A stretch of DNA of 43,157 nucleotides from an uncultured Finegoldia sp. (lineage in GTDB: Bacteria > Bacillota > Clostridia > Tissierellales > Peptoniphilaceae), in NCBI RefSeq assembly GCF_947252345.1, contig NZ_CAMXVC010000013.1:1-43157 (forward strand), read 5' to 3'. The translations under genes and the position numbers were made by a program. Positions within the stretch are counted from its first letter, which is position 1; every line of letters begins with the position of its first letter. The notes under the pieces were generated by a model that had not been told where the DNA came from, did not search any database, and saw only the letters and a program-made list of their open reading frames with translations. Of the stretch, positions 25,139 through 32,909 are shown piece by piece.

Positions 25139-25175
25139 AAAACATCGCGGAAATTTTTCGTGGTGTTTTTCTTTT
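25139..25175 (+). terminator. Terminator of the ABC-like gene
   Basis: An 11-bp stem with two G-U pairs (25139-25149 with 25159-25169) is followed by a T-rich tail. Confidence 0.75.
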
Positions 25176-25232
25176 ACTTATTTTAAATTTGAGTTAAAAT
25201 ATATAAGTAATTTTAAAAAATTTGGAGGAATT

Positions 25233-26258
25233 ATGAATTGGTTAAATAAAAATTATAAGGGTCTATTGTTAACTCTTGCGATTGCAATTCCCTGCCATTT
25301 TCTTGGAAAGATGTTTCCCATAATTGGTGGAGCGGTTTTGGCAATTGTAGCGGGAATAATTGTAGGCTACATAATTAAAGACAAAACACAATTTAACGAT
25401 GGAATCAAATTTGCATCTAAGAAAATTTTGCAATACGCCGTTATTTTGTTGGGATTTGGAATGAATTTGGCAGTTGTTATGAAAACTGGAAAGCAATCAC
25501 TGCCGATAATTTTGCTTACGATATCCACATCGTTGGTAATATCTTATTTTTTGTCGAAAAAGATGAATATTTCAAAAAATATTTCAATATTGGTCGGGGT
25601 TGGCTCATCTATTTGTGGTGGCTCGGCAATAGCTGCAACTGCGCCAGTTATTGAAGCCGACGATGAAGATGTTGCTCAGGCAATTTCTGTAATATTTTTC
25701 TTTAACGTGTTGGCAGCTTTGATTTTTCCGTTGCTCGGAAGCGTGATAGGATTTTCGACTCATTCAGGAGAGGCTTTTGGAATTTTTGCTGGAACTGCAG
25801 TCAACGATACATCTTCTGTAACAGCGGCAGCTGCAACGTGGGATGGACTATATAACTTGGGAGTTCAAACACTCGATAAAGCAGTTACAGTAAAATTGAC
25901 TAGGACGTTGGCGATTATCCCGATAACATTGGTGTTATCTTATTTGAGAACGAAACACAAAGAAAAAACAGAAAAAATTAGTTTGAATCAAGTTTTTCCT
26001 ATGTTTATTTTGTATTTCATTTTGGCGAGCATAATCACAACTGTTTGCGTGAAATTCGGAGTTGATTCAAAAGTTTTCAATCCACTTAAAGAATTGTCCA
26101 AATTTTTCATAGTAATGGCTATGGCTGCGATAGGATTCAAAACGGATATAATAAAACTTGTAAAAACAGGCGGCAAACCAATTTTTATGGGATTTTGTTG
26201 CTGGATTGGAATAACAATTGTATCAATCGTGATGCAATTTGCTATGGGATTAATTTAA
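25233..26258 (+). CDS. YeiH/UPF0324 family putative sulfate exporter
   Basis: A 341-aa membrane protein with about ten helices. It has the family hallmarks GSSICGGSAIAATAPVI and FGIFAGTAVNDTSSVTAAA. Members are predicted sulfate or sulfur-compound exporters (PSE family), but few have been tested. ATG 25233 is chosen because GGAGG lies 6 bases upstream; the longer open frame upstream has no ribosome site and crosses the preceding terminator. It is a single-gene unit with its own terminator. Confidence 0.85.
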   Translation: MNWLNKNYKGLLLTLAIAIPCHFLGKMFPIIGGAVLAIVAGIIVGYIIKDKTQFNDGIKFASKKILQYAVILLGFGMNLAVVMKTGKQSLPIILLTISTSLVISYFLSKKMNISKNISILVGVGSSICGGSAIAATAPVIEADDEDVAQAISVIFFFNVLAALIFPLLGSVIGFSTHSGEAFGIFAGTAVNDTSSVTAAAATWDGLYNLGVQTLDKAVTVKLTRTLAIIPITLVLSYLRTKHKEKTEKISLNQVFPMFILYFILASIITTVCVKFGVDSKVFNPLKELSKFFIVMAMAAIGFKTDIIKLVKTGGKPIFMGFCCWIGITIVSIVMQFAMGLI

Positions 26259-26262
26259 CTCA

Positions 26263-26296
26263 TAAGGCTATGTGAAAACATAGCTTTATTTTTTTA
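26263..26296 (+). terminator. Terminator of the YeiH-family gene
   Basis: The 11-bp stem TAAGGCTATGT/ACATAGCTTTA (one G-U pair) is followed by a T-run. Confidence 0.85.
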
Positions 26297-26318
26297 TAAA
26301 AAATTAAAAAAATTTCGC

Positions 26319-26404
26319 AAAAAAAAATCACGGCTTTAGGGGGAGCCGTGATTTTAAGTACAATTTTATCTTACAAGGGGTTTGTTTGATATAAATTGAT
26401 ATCT
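26319..26404 (-). ncRNA. Candidate C-rich small regulatory RNA
   Basis: A complete transcription unit without a reading frame. The promoter TTGACA-16-TATAAT (26411-26438) predicts a start near 26404. The terminator is a perfect 12-bp stem (26324-26335 with 26344-26355) followed by a run of Ts. The ~86-base transcript has no ATG. It carries an unpaired-looking ACAAACCCCUUGUAAG stretch and a CCCCC in the terminator loop. C-rich single-stranded motifs that mask Shine-Dalgarno sites are known from Gram-positive RNAs such as RsaE/RoxS. The resemblance is in design only; I do not claim homology. Confidence 0.65.
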
Positions 26405-26410
26405 ATTATC

Positions 26411-26438
26411 ATTATACACCCTTATTATGATTTGTCAA
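26411..26438 (-). promoter_or_regulatory. Consensus promoter of the candidate small RNA
   Basis: -35 TTGACA (26433-26438) and -10 TATAAT (26411-26416), both perfect consensus, with a 16-base spacer. This is one of the strongest promoters in the window. Confidence 0.8.
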
Positions 26439-26492
26439 CTAAAAATTATTATCAAATAGAAAAAAATCGACAAATAGTAAAAGATTAATATT

Positions 26493-26930
26493 TTATAGTA
26501 ATATTTTTATATTTTCTTCAGAAAACAACTTTATTTCGTTTTCAAAAAATTTCTTAGCGGTTATTCCCATCCCTTTTATTTTTTTGCCAGTGAAATTTCC
26601 GTCGTATATGTAGTTTGAGCCACATGAAGGAGATTTTTCCTTCAAAATAGCTGTTTTTATTTTGAATAATTCTGCGAGTTTGAGAGATTCTTCTGAACCC
26701 TTTACAAATTTATCTGTGTAGTGTTGTCCATCGTAATCTACAACCGAACCGTTTCTTATCTCGACGGGATTTCTCGGAGTCGGCATTCCTCCTAAAATTT
26801 CTGGGCAAAAAGGAATTAAATTGTATTTTTCTTTTAACGAATTTATTATTTCTTCATTTAATTTATTATTTTCTGCGTTGTACTTGCAATTTATTCCCAA
26901 AAGGCAAGCACTGATTAAAATATTTTCCAT
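26493..26930 (-). CDS. DUF523 family protein
   Basis: A 145-aa protein with the DUF523 (YbbK) pattern of conserved cysteines and glycines: SACLLGINCKYN at the start, FCPEILGGMPTPR, and KEKSPSCGSNYIYDG. Function is unknown; the cysteines suggest metal or sulfur chemistry. A GGAGG site precedes the ATG. No terminator lies directly after it, so its transcript may run into the small-RNA unit and share that terminator. Confidence 0.85.
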   Translation of the reverse strand: MENILISACLLGINCKYNAENNKLNEEIINSLKEKYNLIPFCPEILGGMPTPRNPVEIRNGSVVDYDGQHYTDKFVKGSEESLKLAELFKIKTAILKEKSPSCGSNYIYDGNFTGKKIKGMGITAKKFFENEIKLFSEENIKILL

Positions 26931-26963
26931 ATTAACCTCCTGTTTAATTATATCATTTGTTTT

Positions 26964-26972
26964 TGTTATAAT
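26964..26972 (+). promoter_or_regulatory. Extended -10 promoter of the MazF-like gene
   Basis: TGTTATAAT (TG-n-TATAAT) lies 21 bases upstream of the ATG, giving a short leader with a GCAGGAG ribosome site. Confidence 0.6.
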
Positions 26973-26992
26973 AGACGCAGGAGAAGAAAATT

Positions 26993-28099
26993 ATGTTTTA
27001 TAGAATTAAATTTATCATAAAAAGAAAATTTAAAAGATTTGTTCAGGTAATCAAAACTGGTCACGTATACACCGAGCAACAAAAAGAAATTTTCGACAAT
27101 GCAAAAATCGGCGATGTGATTTTTTGTGAGATGCCGATGAGTGATTCGAGCTTGTACGATGTCAAGCCTGGTCACGAACAAAGACCGTACATCATTGTCA
27201 AGAAGATAGACGGCTTTTTGGTTGGATATCCGTCAAGTCATATCAAGCCAAAATGTTTGACAAATTACAAATACTTTGGCATTTACAAATCCATCAATGA
27301 AGATTGCTTTGTGAATGGAAAAAAAATCGACGCTTGGACCAATTCCTTTTATAATTTGTCAAAGGCAAAGTACGTTCCAATTCGAAATTTGAGATGGTTT
27401 TTCCAAAGACCGAACGATTCTGATTTGGATAGATTGGAAAAAATACTTACGATAAGAAAAAACAACAACAGCAGAGCAATAAAGATGAATAGAAAATTCA
27501 ATCTTGATAAGGGCGACATTGTTTCTGATGGAGACAAATTGTTCTACGTGTATTCTAGTTTCAAGAATGACATCTACGCATATCCGATTTTTTTGGAAAA
27601 ATTGAAAGGCAATGATAATGTGAAAAAAGTTAATGCGTACAACAAAAGTTATTATGCTGATATTTCGGCATCCGTGAAGTTAAATCCAGATTTGTTCAAG
27701 AACATTATCAATCAAGCTACGAGTAATTCGATAAAATCCATAGGAGAATTTAAGAAAAAGAAAAAAATAGAAAAAGCTATAATTGAAAAGAAGAAAAAAG
27801 ATTTGTTCTGCAAGTTGATTCCCGGAACACTTATGGTACACAAAGAAATCAAGGATTATGTGAATATTTATATGTTCTCTAGGGCGAAAAAAAGTTACGG
27901 CGTTTACTATGAAGATAGAAAAAAAGAAAAGGTAGCAGTATTTAAATTAGAACGCTTTCAAGAGTACAGAAAATACGAGATAATTGACAGAGAAAGATTT
28001 GACAAATTGATAAATAAAATGAAATTAGACCAGATGACAAAAGATTTTATCGTTGAACAGAGAAATACATGGGAAGAAAGACTCAATCTAAGAGATTAA
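26993..28099 (+). CDS. MazF/PemK-fold multi-domain protein
   Basis: A 368-aa basic protein. Residues 39-95 contain GDVIFCEMP, then HEQRPYIIV (Arg64), then GYPSSHI (Ser81/82). These align by eye with the G-D, the G-x-E-Q-x-x-R-P and the catalytic Ser/Thr of MazF/PemK ribonucleases. Residues about 165-195 (KGDIVSDGDKLFYVYSS) and 278-345 (IPGTLMVHKEIKDYVNIYMF) look like two more SH3-like modules, joined by a Lys-rich helix. No antitoxin gene is next to it; the upstream neighbour is divergent DUF523. It may be an RNA-binding protein or nuclease. The 3' end overlaps maf by four bases. Confidence 0.6.
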   Translation: MFYRIKFIIKRKFKRFVQVIKTGHVYTEQQKEIFDNAKIGDVIFCEMPMSDSSLYDVKPGHEQRPYIIVKKIDGFLVGYPSSHIKPKCLTNYKYFGIYKSINEDCFVNGKKIDAWTNSFYNLSKAKYVPIRNLRWFFQRPNDSDLDRLEKILTIRKNNNSRAIKMNRKFNLDKGDIVSDGDKLFYVYSSFKNDIYAYPIFLEKLKGNDNVKKVNAYNKSYYADISASVKLNPDLFKNIINQATSNSIKSIGEFKKKKKIEKAIIEKKKKDLFCKLIPGTLMVHKEIKDYVNIYMFSRAKKSYGVYYEDRKKEKVAVFKLERFQEYRKYEIIDRERFDKLINKMKLDQMTKDFIVEQRNTWEERLNLRD

Positions 28100-28734
28100 C
28101 ATAGGTTGAGTCTTTTGTTTATTTCGCAAACTGGAAGACCTATTATTGTGTTCAAATCGCCCTCGATGTATTCAATTAGACAAGGGTTTATCTCTTGTAT
28201 TCCGTATGCACCAGCTTTGTCATAGACATTTTTTTCATCGATGTAAGTTTTGATGAGTTCTAAATTTTTTTCTGTTTTAGAAGCAAATTTTACATTGCTA
28301 AAAGTGTAGAAAAGCTCCTCGTATGTTTTTGTTTTCAAACAGACAGATGTCACAACTGTGTGAACTTTTCCGAGATAGGATTCGAGCATTTGAACTGCCT
28401 CGTTGTAATCTTTAGGCTTGTTCAAAATTTTTCCGTCATTTATGACAATAGTATCAGAAGAAATGTACAATGTGTTGCCTTCCAAATCTATTGCAGAGAT
28501 TTTTGCTTTTGAGATTTCGCAACAAGTTAGTGCGAGCTTCTCGAAAATTTCTAGGCTTTTGTATTTTTCATAAGATTGGCGTTCAATCAATCGCTCGTCG
28601 ATGTCTGAGGTTCTTGACTCAAATTCACAGATATTTTTCAACAATTGATGTCTTCGTGGAGATTTGCTCACCAAAACAACTTTGTCTGTGCTTTCTAATT
28701 TTCCAATCTTATTTACATTTTTAACGTATTTCAT
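28096..28734 (-). CDS. maf: Maf-family nucleotide pyrophosphatase
   Basis: A 212-aa house-cleaning enzyme that hydrolyses non-canonical or methylated NTPs. Motifs: SKSPRRHQLL (the S-x-R-R nucleotide loop, residues 23-32), SSDTIV and DKAGAYGIQ, with IIGLPV near the C-terminus. An extra ~18 residues precede the usual N-terminus. It is convergent with the MazF-like gene and overlaps it by four bases. GGTGAT serves as ribosome site. Confidence 0.9.
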   Translation of the reverse strand: MKYVKNVNKIGKLESTDKVVLVSKSPRRHQLLKNICEFESRTSDIDERLIERQSYEKYKSLEIFEKLALTCCEISKAKISAIDLEGNTLYISSDTIVINDGKILNKPKDYNEAVQMLESYLGKVHTVVTSVCLKTKTYEELFYTFSNVKFASKTEKNLELIKTYIDEKNVYDKAGAYGIQEINPCLIEYIEGDLNTIIGLPVCEINKRLNLC

Positions 28735-28749
28735 AATATCACCAAATAT

Positions 28750-28778
28750 ATTGTCCTATCTTTTTATAAATGTGTCAA
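28750..28778 (-). promoter_or_regulatory. Promoter of maf
   Basis: Minus strand TTGACA (28773-28778), 17-base spacer, GACAAT (28750-28755). It sits back to back with a TATAAT (28788-28793) for fruK. Confidence 0.5.
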
Positions 28779-28804
28779 TTGGGTATATATAATTTGGTGA
28801 TTAT

Positions 28805-29728
28805 ATGATATATACAGTGACATTGAATCCTTCAATCGATTACATTATGAGATTGGACGATTTCAATTCAAACGAAACGAATAGAGCGAACGCAACAGAA
28901 ATGTATGTGGGCGGCAAGGGAATTATGGTGAGTAAACTTCTAAAAAATCTCGGAGTTGATTCTATTAATTTGGGATTTTTGGGAGGATTTACAGGTGAAT
29001 ACATGGAAAAATTACTGGATGAACTAAAAATTCATCACGATTTTACGAAAATAAAATCGGACAACAGAATAAACGTAAAATTAAAAACAAGTTGTGAAAC
29101 TGAAATAAATGCACAGGGACCTGAGATTTCAACAGATGAGCTCAATGATTTTTACACAAAATTATCCGGAATCGAAGGAGGAATTGTAGCTTTTTCGGGC
29201 TCTGTAGCTAAAAATATGGACAAATATATTTACATTGATATGATAAAAAAACTTTCCGAAAAAACCAAATTTACTTTGGATACTACGGGCGATGTTTTGC
29301 TTGAAAGTTTGGAATATAATCCGCTTTTGCTAAAGCCAAACAAAGCCGAGTTGGAAGAAATTTACGGAGATAAATTTTCATCGAAAAACGAGATAATCTC
29401 ATATATAAAATCGACGATGATTCCAAAAGCTGAATTTGTCATTTGTTCATTGGGAAGTGAAGGTGCGATATTTGTAAGCGATAGCAATTCTTTTTTTATT
29501 CCGGCAATAAAGAAAAACGTCATAAACAGCGTAGGTGCTGGTGACAGTATGGTGGCGGGATTTATCTATGCGTATTTGAATAAAATGAATGAGGAGGATT
29601 GTTTTAAAATGGCTGTCGCCAGTGCGACTGCGACGGTTTTCTCATACGATGTGGGAGAAAAAAATTTGATAGATGAGATTTTCAATGAATTAAAAGTTAT
29701 AAATATGGGGGAAAATAATGGAAATTAA
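28805..29728 (+). CDS. fruK: 1-phosphofructokinase
   Basis: A 307-aa PfkB-family kinase that converts fructose-1-phosphate to fructose-1,6-bisphosphate. Seen: TVTLNPSIDYI at the N-terminus, GGKGIMVSKLLKNLG (substrate loop) and the PfkB signature SVGAGDSMVAGF with the catalytic Asp. The product feeds the aldolase encoded two genes downstream. It overlaps fruA by 11 bases. A TATAAT at 28788-28793 is the likely -10 element, with no clear -35. No DeoR-type FruR regulator is adjacent. Confidence 0.93.
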   Translation: MIYTVTLNPSIDYIMRLDDFNSNETNRANATEMYVGGKGIMVSKLLKNLGVDSINLGFLGGFTGEYMEKLLDELKIHHDFTKIKSDNRINVKLKTSCETEINAQGPEISTDELNDFYTKLSGIEGGIVAFSGSVAKNMDKYIYIDMIKKLSEKTKFTLDTTGDVLLESLEYNPLLLKPNKAELEEIYGDKFSSKNEIISYIKSTMIPKAEFVICSLGSEGAIFVSDSNSFFIPAIKKNVINSVGAGDSMVAGFIYAYLNKMNEEDCFKMAVASATATVFSYDVGEKNLIDEIFNELKVINMGENNGN

Positions 29729-31589
29729 AGATTTGCTGATGAGAAATCTTATGATTATGAATCTGAAATCTACTACAAAAAAAGATGTCATCGACGAAAT
29801 GGTTGAAAAACTGTACGAGGAAGATATCATAAATGATGTTATGAAATTCAGAGAAGAAATAATGAAAAGAGAATTGGAATGCTCGACAGGTCTTGGAGAG
29901 GGCGTTGCTATGCCTCACGCGAAGACAAACGCCGTCAACAAACCAGCGATTGTGTTCGCAAGAAGCACAACTGGTGTGGATTATGAAGCGCTTGATGGTG
30001 AGGACACGTATATATTTTTTATGATTGCAGCAACTGAAGGCCAAAACCAAATGCACATCGAAACGTTGGCGAAATTGTCGAAACTTTTGTTAAAAGAAGG
30101 ATTTATAGATAGATTAAAAAATAGCGAATCGCCTGACGATGTTTACAAGACGATTGATGATTATTCTGACGATTTTGAAAAGAAAACAGCTCCTGTTCAA
30201 ACGAGCTCAATTTACACGGAGAAACCTTACATTTTGGCTGTTACAGCTTGTCCAACTGGCATTGCCCACACTTATATGGCAGAAGAAGCGTTGGTAGAAC
30301 AAGCCAAGAAAATGAATGTAACAATCAAAGTTGAGACGAATGGTTCAGATGGAATTAAAAATAAAATAACGAATGATGACATTGAAAAAGCAACTGGAAT
30401 TATAATTTCAGCGGATAGAAAAGTCGAAACAGACAGATTTAACGGCAAAAAAGTCATTGAATGTCCTGTATCGGATGCGATTAGAAAACCACAAGAGTTG
30501 ATTCAAAAAATCGTGGATGGAAAAGCAAACATATACAGCAAAAAAATAGAAGATACAAAACAAGAAGAAAAAGAAATAACAAATTGGAAATCAAAATTGT
30601 ACCAAGACATAATGAACGGAGTTAGTCATATGTTGCCATTTGTTGTTGGCGGCGGGATTTTATTGGCGTTGTCATTCTTAGTAGAGAGATTTTTCTCGAA
30701 CACATCTCCAATCTACAATTTATTCTCAGTAGGCGGAAAAGCTGCGTTCGGATTTTTGATTCCAATTTTAGCAGGATACATTGCGATGAGCATAGGTGAT
30801 AGACCTGCGTTGATGCCAGGAATGGTTGCAGGATACATTGCAGGTCAAGGCGCAGGATTTTTGGGAGGATTGATAGGAGGATTTTTGGCAGGATATGTGA
30901 TTATTTTCTTGAAAAATATAACAAAAAATCTTCCAAAATCACTAGAAGGAACCAAACCAATGTTGATTTTTCCGGTGTTTGGATTGCTGATAACATCGTT
31001 GGCTATGATTTTTGTAATATCACCTGTGTTCACTGTGATAAACAAATCAATCAATGGATTCTTGGCAAATATGGGAACGACGAATTCTATACTACTTGGC
31101 GCGTTGCTCGGAGCGATGATGAGTGTGGATATGGGAGGACCTGTCAACAAAGCAAGCTATACTTTCTCAATCGGAGTGTTTACTGACACAGGCAACGGAG
31201 CGTTTATGGCGGCGACAATGGCAGGTGGAATGGTCGCACCACTTGCAATTGCAATCGCAGCAAGTATTTTCAAAAATAAATTTGATGAAAAAGAAAGAAA
31301 ATCTGCGATAACAAATTACATTTTAGGAGCATCGTTTATCACAGAAGGTGCGATTCCATTTGCGGCAAAAGACCCTCTAAGAGTAATCGTATCATCAGTG
31401 ATAGGAAGCGCAATTGCGGGAGGACTCACACAACTATTTGAAGTAAAATCTCCAGCTCCTCACGGAGGGGTTTTCATTCTTCCGGCAATGGAATCAGTAG
31501 ATAAGGCGATGTTTTTTGTCCTATCAGTTGCGATAGGTTCAATTGTCTCGGCGGTAATTTACGGTTTGTGGAAACAAAAAGCACAATAA
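29718..31589 (+). CDS. fruA: Fructose PTS enzyme IIABC
   Basis: A 623-aa fused PTS permease that imports fructose as fructose-1-phosphate. Order: EIIA (residues 1-145, phospho-accepting His67 in AMPHAKTN), EIIB (about 170-270, phospho-Cys178 in TACPTGIAHTYMAEE) and membrane EIIC (about 290-620, starting GVSHMLPFVVGGGILLALSF). The A-B-C order is the usual one for Firmicutes. A GGGGG ribosome site lies inside the end of fruK. Energy comes from phosphoenolpyruvate through EI and HPr, which are not encoded here. Confidence 0.94.
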   Translation: MEIKDLLMRNLMIMNLKSTTKKDVIDEMVEKLYEEDIINDVMKFREEIMKRELECSTGLGEGVAMPHAKTNAVNKPAIVFARSTTGVDYEALDGEDTYIFFMIAATEGQNQMHIETLAKLSKLLLKEGFIDRLKNSESPDDVYKTIDDYSDDFEKKTAPVQTSSIYTEKPYILAVTACPTGIAHTYMAEEALVEQAKKMNVTIKVETNGSDGIKNKITNDDIEKATGIIISADRKVETDRFNGKKVIECPVSDAIRKPQELIQKIVDGKANIYSKKIEDTKQEEKEITNWKSKLYQDIMNGVSHMLPFVVGGGILLALSFLVERFFSNTSPIYNLFSVGGKAAFGFLIPILAGYIAMSIGDRPALMPGMVAGYIAGQGAGFLGGLIGGFLAGYVIIFLKNITKNLPKSLEGTKPMLIFPVFGLLITSLAMIFVISPVFTVINKSINGFLANMGTTNSILLGALLGAMMSVDMGGPVNKASYTFSIGVFTDTGNGAFMAATMAGGMVAPLAIAIAASIFKNKFDEKERKSAITNYILGASFITEGAIPFAAKDPLRVIVSSVIGSAIAGGLTQLFEVKSPAPHGGVFILPAMESVDKAMFFVLSVAIGSIVSAVIYGLWKQKAQ

Positions 31590-31598
31590 TGTTATAAT
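31590..31598 (+). promoter_or_regulatory. Extended -10 promoter before the aldolase gene
   Basis: TGTTATAAT begins immediately after the fruA stop codon. It would let the aldolase be made independently of fructose. Confidence 0.55.
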
Positions 31599-31633
31599 AT
31601 TAATGTAAAGTAGTAATTTTCAAGGAGGAAATC

Positions 31634-32500
31634 ATGTTAGTAGCAGCGGATAAAATGTTAAAAGATGCTTTAAAAGGAAAATACGCAATAGGTCATTTTA
31701 ACATCAACAATTTAGAATGGACAAAGGCGATACTAGAAACGGCACAAGAAAATAATTCACCGGTCATTTTGGGAGTTAGCGAAGGTGCAGGAAAATATAT
31801 GGGCGGATACAAAACAGTTGTAGGAATGGTTAAAGGAATGATTGAAGAATTGAACATAACTGTTCCCGTTGCAATTCACTTAGATCACGGCTCATTTGAA
31901 GGTGCGAAAAAATGTATCGAAGCTGGATTTACATCTGTAATGTTTGACGGTTCAAAATACCCAATAGATGAAAACATCGAAAAAACAAAAGAAATAGTTG
32001 AACTCGCTCACTCGAAAGGAATCAGCGTAGAAGCAGAAGTCGGAGCTATCGGTGGCGAAGAAGATGGTGTAATTGGCCAAGGAGAAATCGCCGACAAAAA
32101 CGAGTGCAGAAGAATTTCCGAATTGGGAATAGATTTCTTGGCAGCGGGAATAGGAAATATTCACGGAGTTTACCCAGACAATTGGAAAGGATTAGACTTC
32201 AACGCCCTTGCAGAAATCAAAAATGAAATCGGAGAAATGCCACTTGTTCTTCACGGAGGAACGGGCATTCCAACTGATATGATAAAAAAAGCGATAAGCC
32301 TTGGAGTTTCAAAAATAAATGTTAACACAGAATGCCAAATAGTTTTTACCGAAGAAACTAGAAAATATTTTGAAGAAAATAAGGACAAAGAAAAGAAAGG
32401 ATTCGATCCTAGAAAAGTTTTGAAACCAGGATACGAAGCAATCAAAAAGAAAGTAAAAGAAAAAATGGAAATTTTTGGCTCAATCGACAAAGCAAACTAA
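31634..32500 (+). CDS. fba: Class II fructose-bisphosphate aldolase
   Basis: A 288-aa zinc aldolase that splits fructose-1,6-bisphosphate into two triose phosphates. Motifs: HLDHGS with catalytic Asp84 and zinc ligand His85, EAEVGAIGGEEDG, the histidine of GNIHGVYP, and LVLHGGTGIP. The family also includes tagatose-bisphosphate aldolases (GatY), but placement after fruK-fruA favours fructose-1,6-bisphosphate. An AAGGAGG site precedes the ATG. A terminator follows. Confidence 0.92.
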   Translation: MLVAADKMLKDALKGKYAIGHFNINNLEWTKAILETAQENNSPVILGVSEGAGKYMGGYKTVVGMVKGMIEELNITVPVAIHLDHGSFEGAKKCIEAGFTSVMFDGSKYPIDENIEKTKEIVELAHSKGISVEAEVGAIGGEEDGVIGQGEIADKNECRRISELGIDFLAAGIGNIHGVYPDNWKGLDFNALAEIKNEIGEMPLVLHGGTGIPTDMIKKAISLGVSKINVNTECQIVFTEETRKYFEENKDKEKKGFDPRKVLKPGYEAIKKKVKEKMEIFGSIDKAN

Positions 32501-32511
32501 AATAATAAAAC

Positions 32512-32547
32512 AAAAACCGAGTCTAAGTGTGTAGATTCGGTTTTTTT
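32512..32547 (+). terminator. Terminator of the fructose operon
   Basis: A 13-14-bp stem AAAACCGAGTCTA/TAGATTCGGTTTT with one G-U pair ends in a run of Ts. Confidence 0.9.
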
Positions 32548-32587
32548 GTGTAAAACAATAAAAAAAATAAAAAAATATAAAAAACGC

Positions 32588-32616
32588 TTGACAAAAGAAA
32601 AAATAAAGTTTAATAT
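32588..32616 (+). promoter_or_regulatory. Promoter of the T-box-brnQ transcript
   Basis: -35 TTGACA (32588-32593), 17-base spacer, -10 TAATAT (32611-32616), about 7 bases before the predicted leader start. Confidence 0.8.
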
Positions 32617-32622
32617 ATTATT

Positions 32623-32886
32623 ATATTAATTCAAAAGTTGAAGAAAGAGTAATAGTGAATCATTTAATTCAGAGAGCTGTTGTGTGGTGAGAAACAGCGT
32701 AAATATCATTATGAAAATCATCTTCTGTAACTGGCATACTGAAACTAGTAAGTGTGCACGTTGTGGTACAACGTTATAAAAACCGTATATTGATTGATAT
32801 ACTAAGTGTCTATGTTTATACATAGGAACAAAGGTGGTACCGCGATGATTCGTCCTTTATCTTTTAAGAAGATAGAGGATTTTTTT
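32623..32886 (+). promoter_or_regulatory. T-box leader controlling brnQ, probably isoleucine-responsive
   Basis: The T-box sequence AAAGGTGGTACCGCG (32830-32844) is followed by a terminator stem (32853-32863 with 32869-32879) and a T-run. Stem I features are present: AGAGTA on the 5' side, CAGAGAGCTG and a base helix GAAGA/TCTTC. On the 3' side, before that helix, is ATGAAAATCA, which places AUC (isoleucine) as the specifier followed by the usual A. Uncharged tRNA-Ile would favour the antiterminator and brnQ expression. The specifier was assigned by eye. Confidence 0.85.
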
Positions 32887-32909
32887 ATTGTATATTTTAG
32901 GAGGATAAA

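Noticed and set aside
25107..25232. Longer N-terminus for the YeiH-family protein
   Set aside because: The upstream codons cross the preceding terminator and have no ribosome site; ATG 25233 has GGAGG.
26319..26404. Reading frame for a small peptide in the promoter-terminator unit
   Set aside because: The transcript has no ATG, and the only TTG/GTG frames are about ten codons without ribosome sites.
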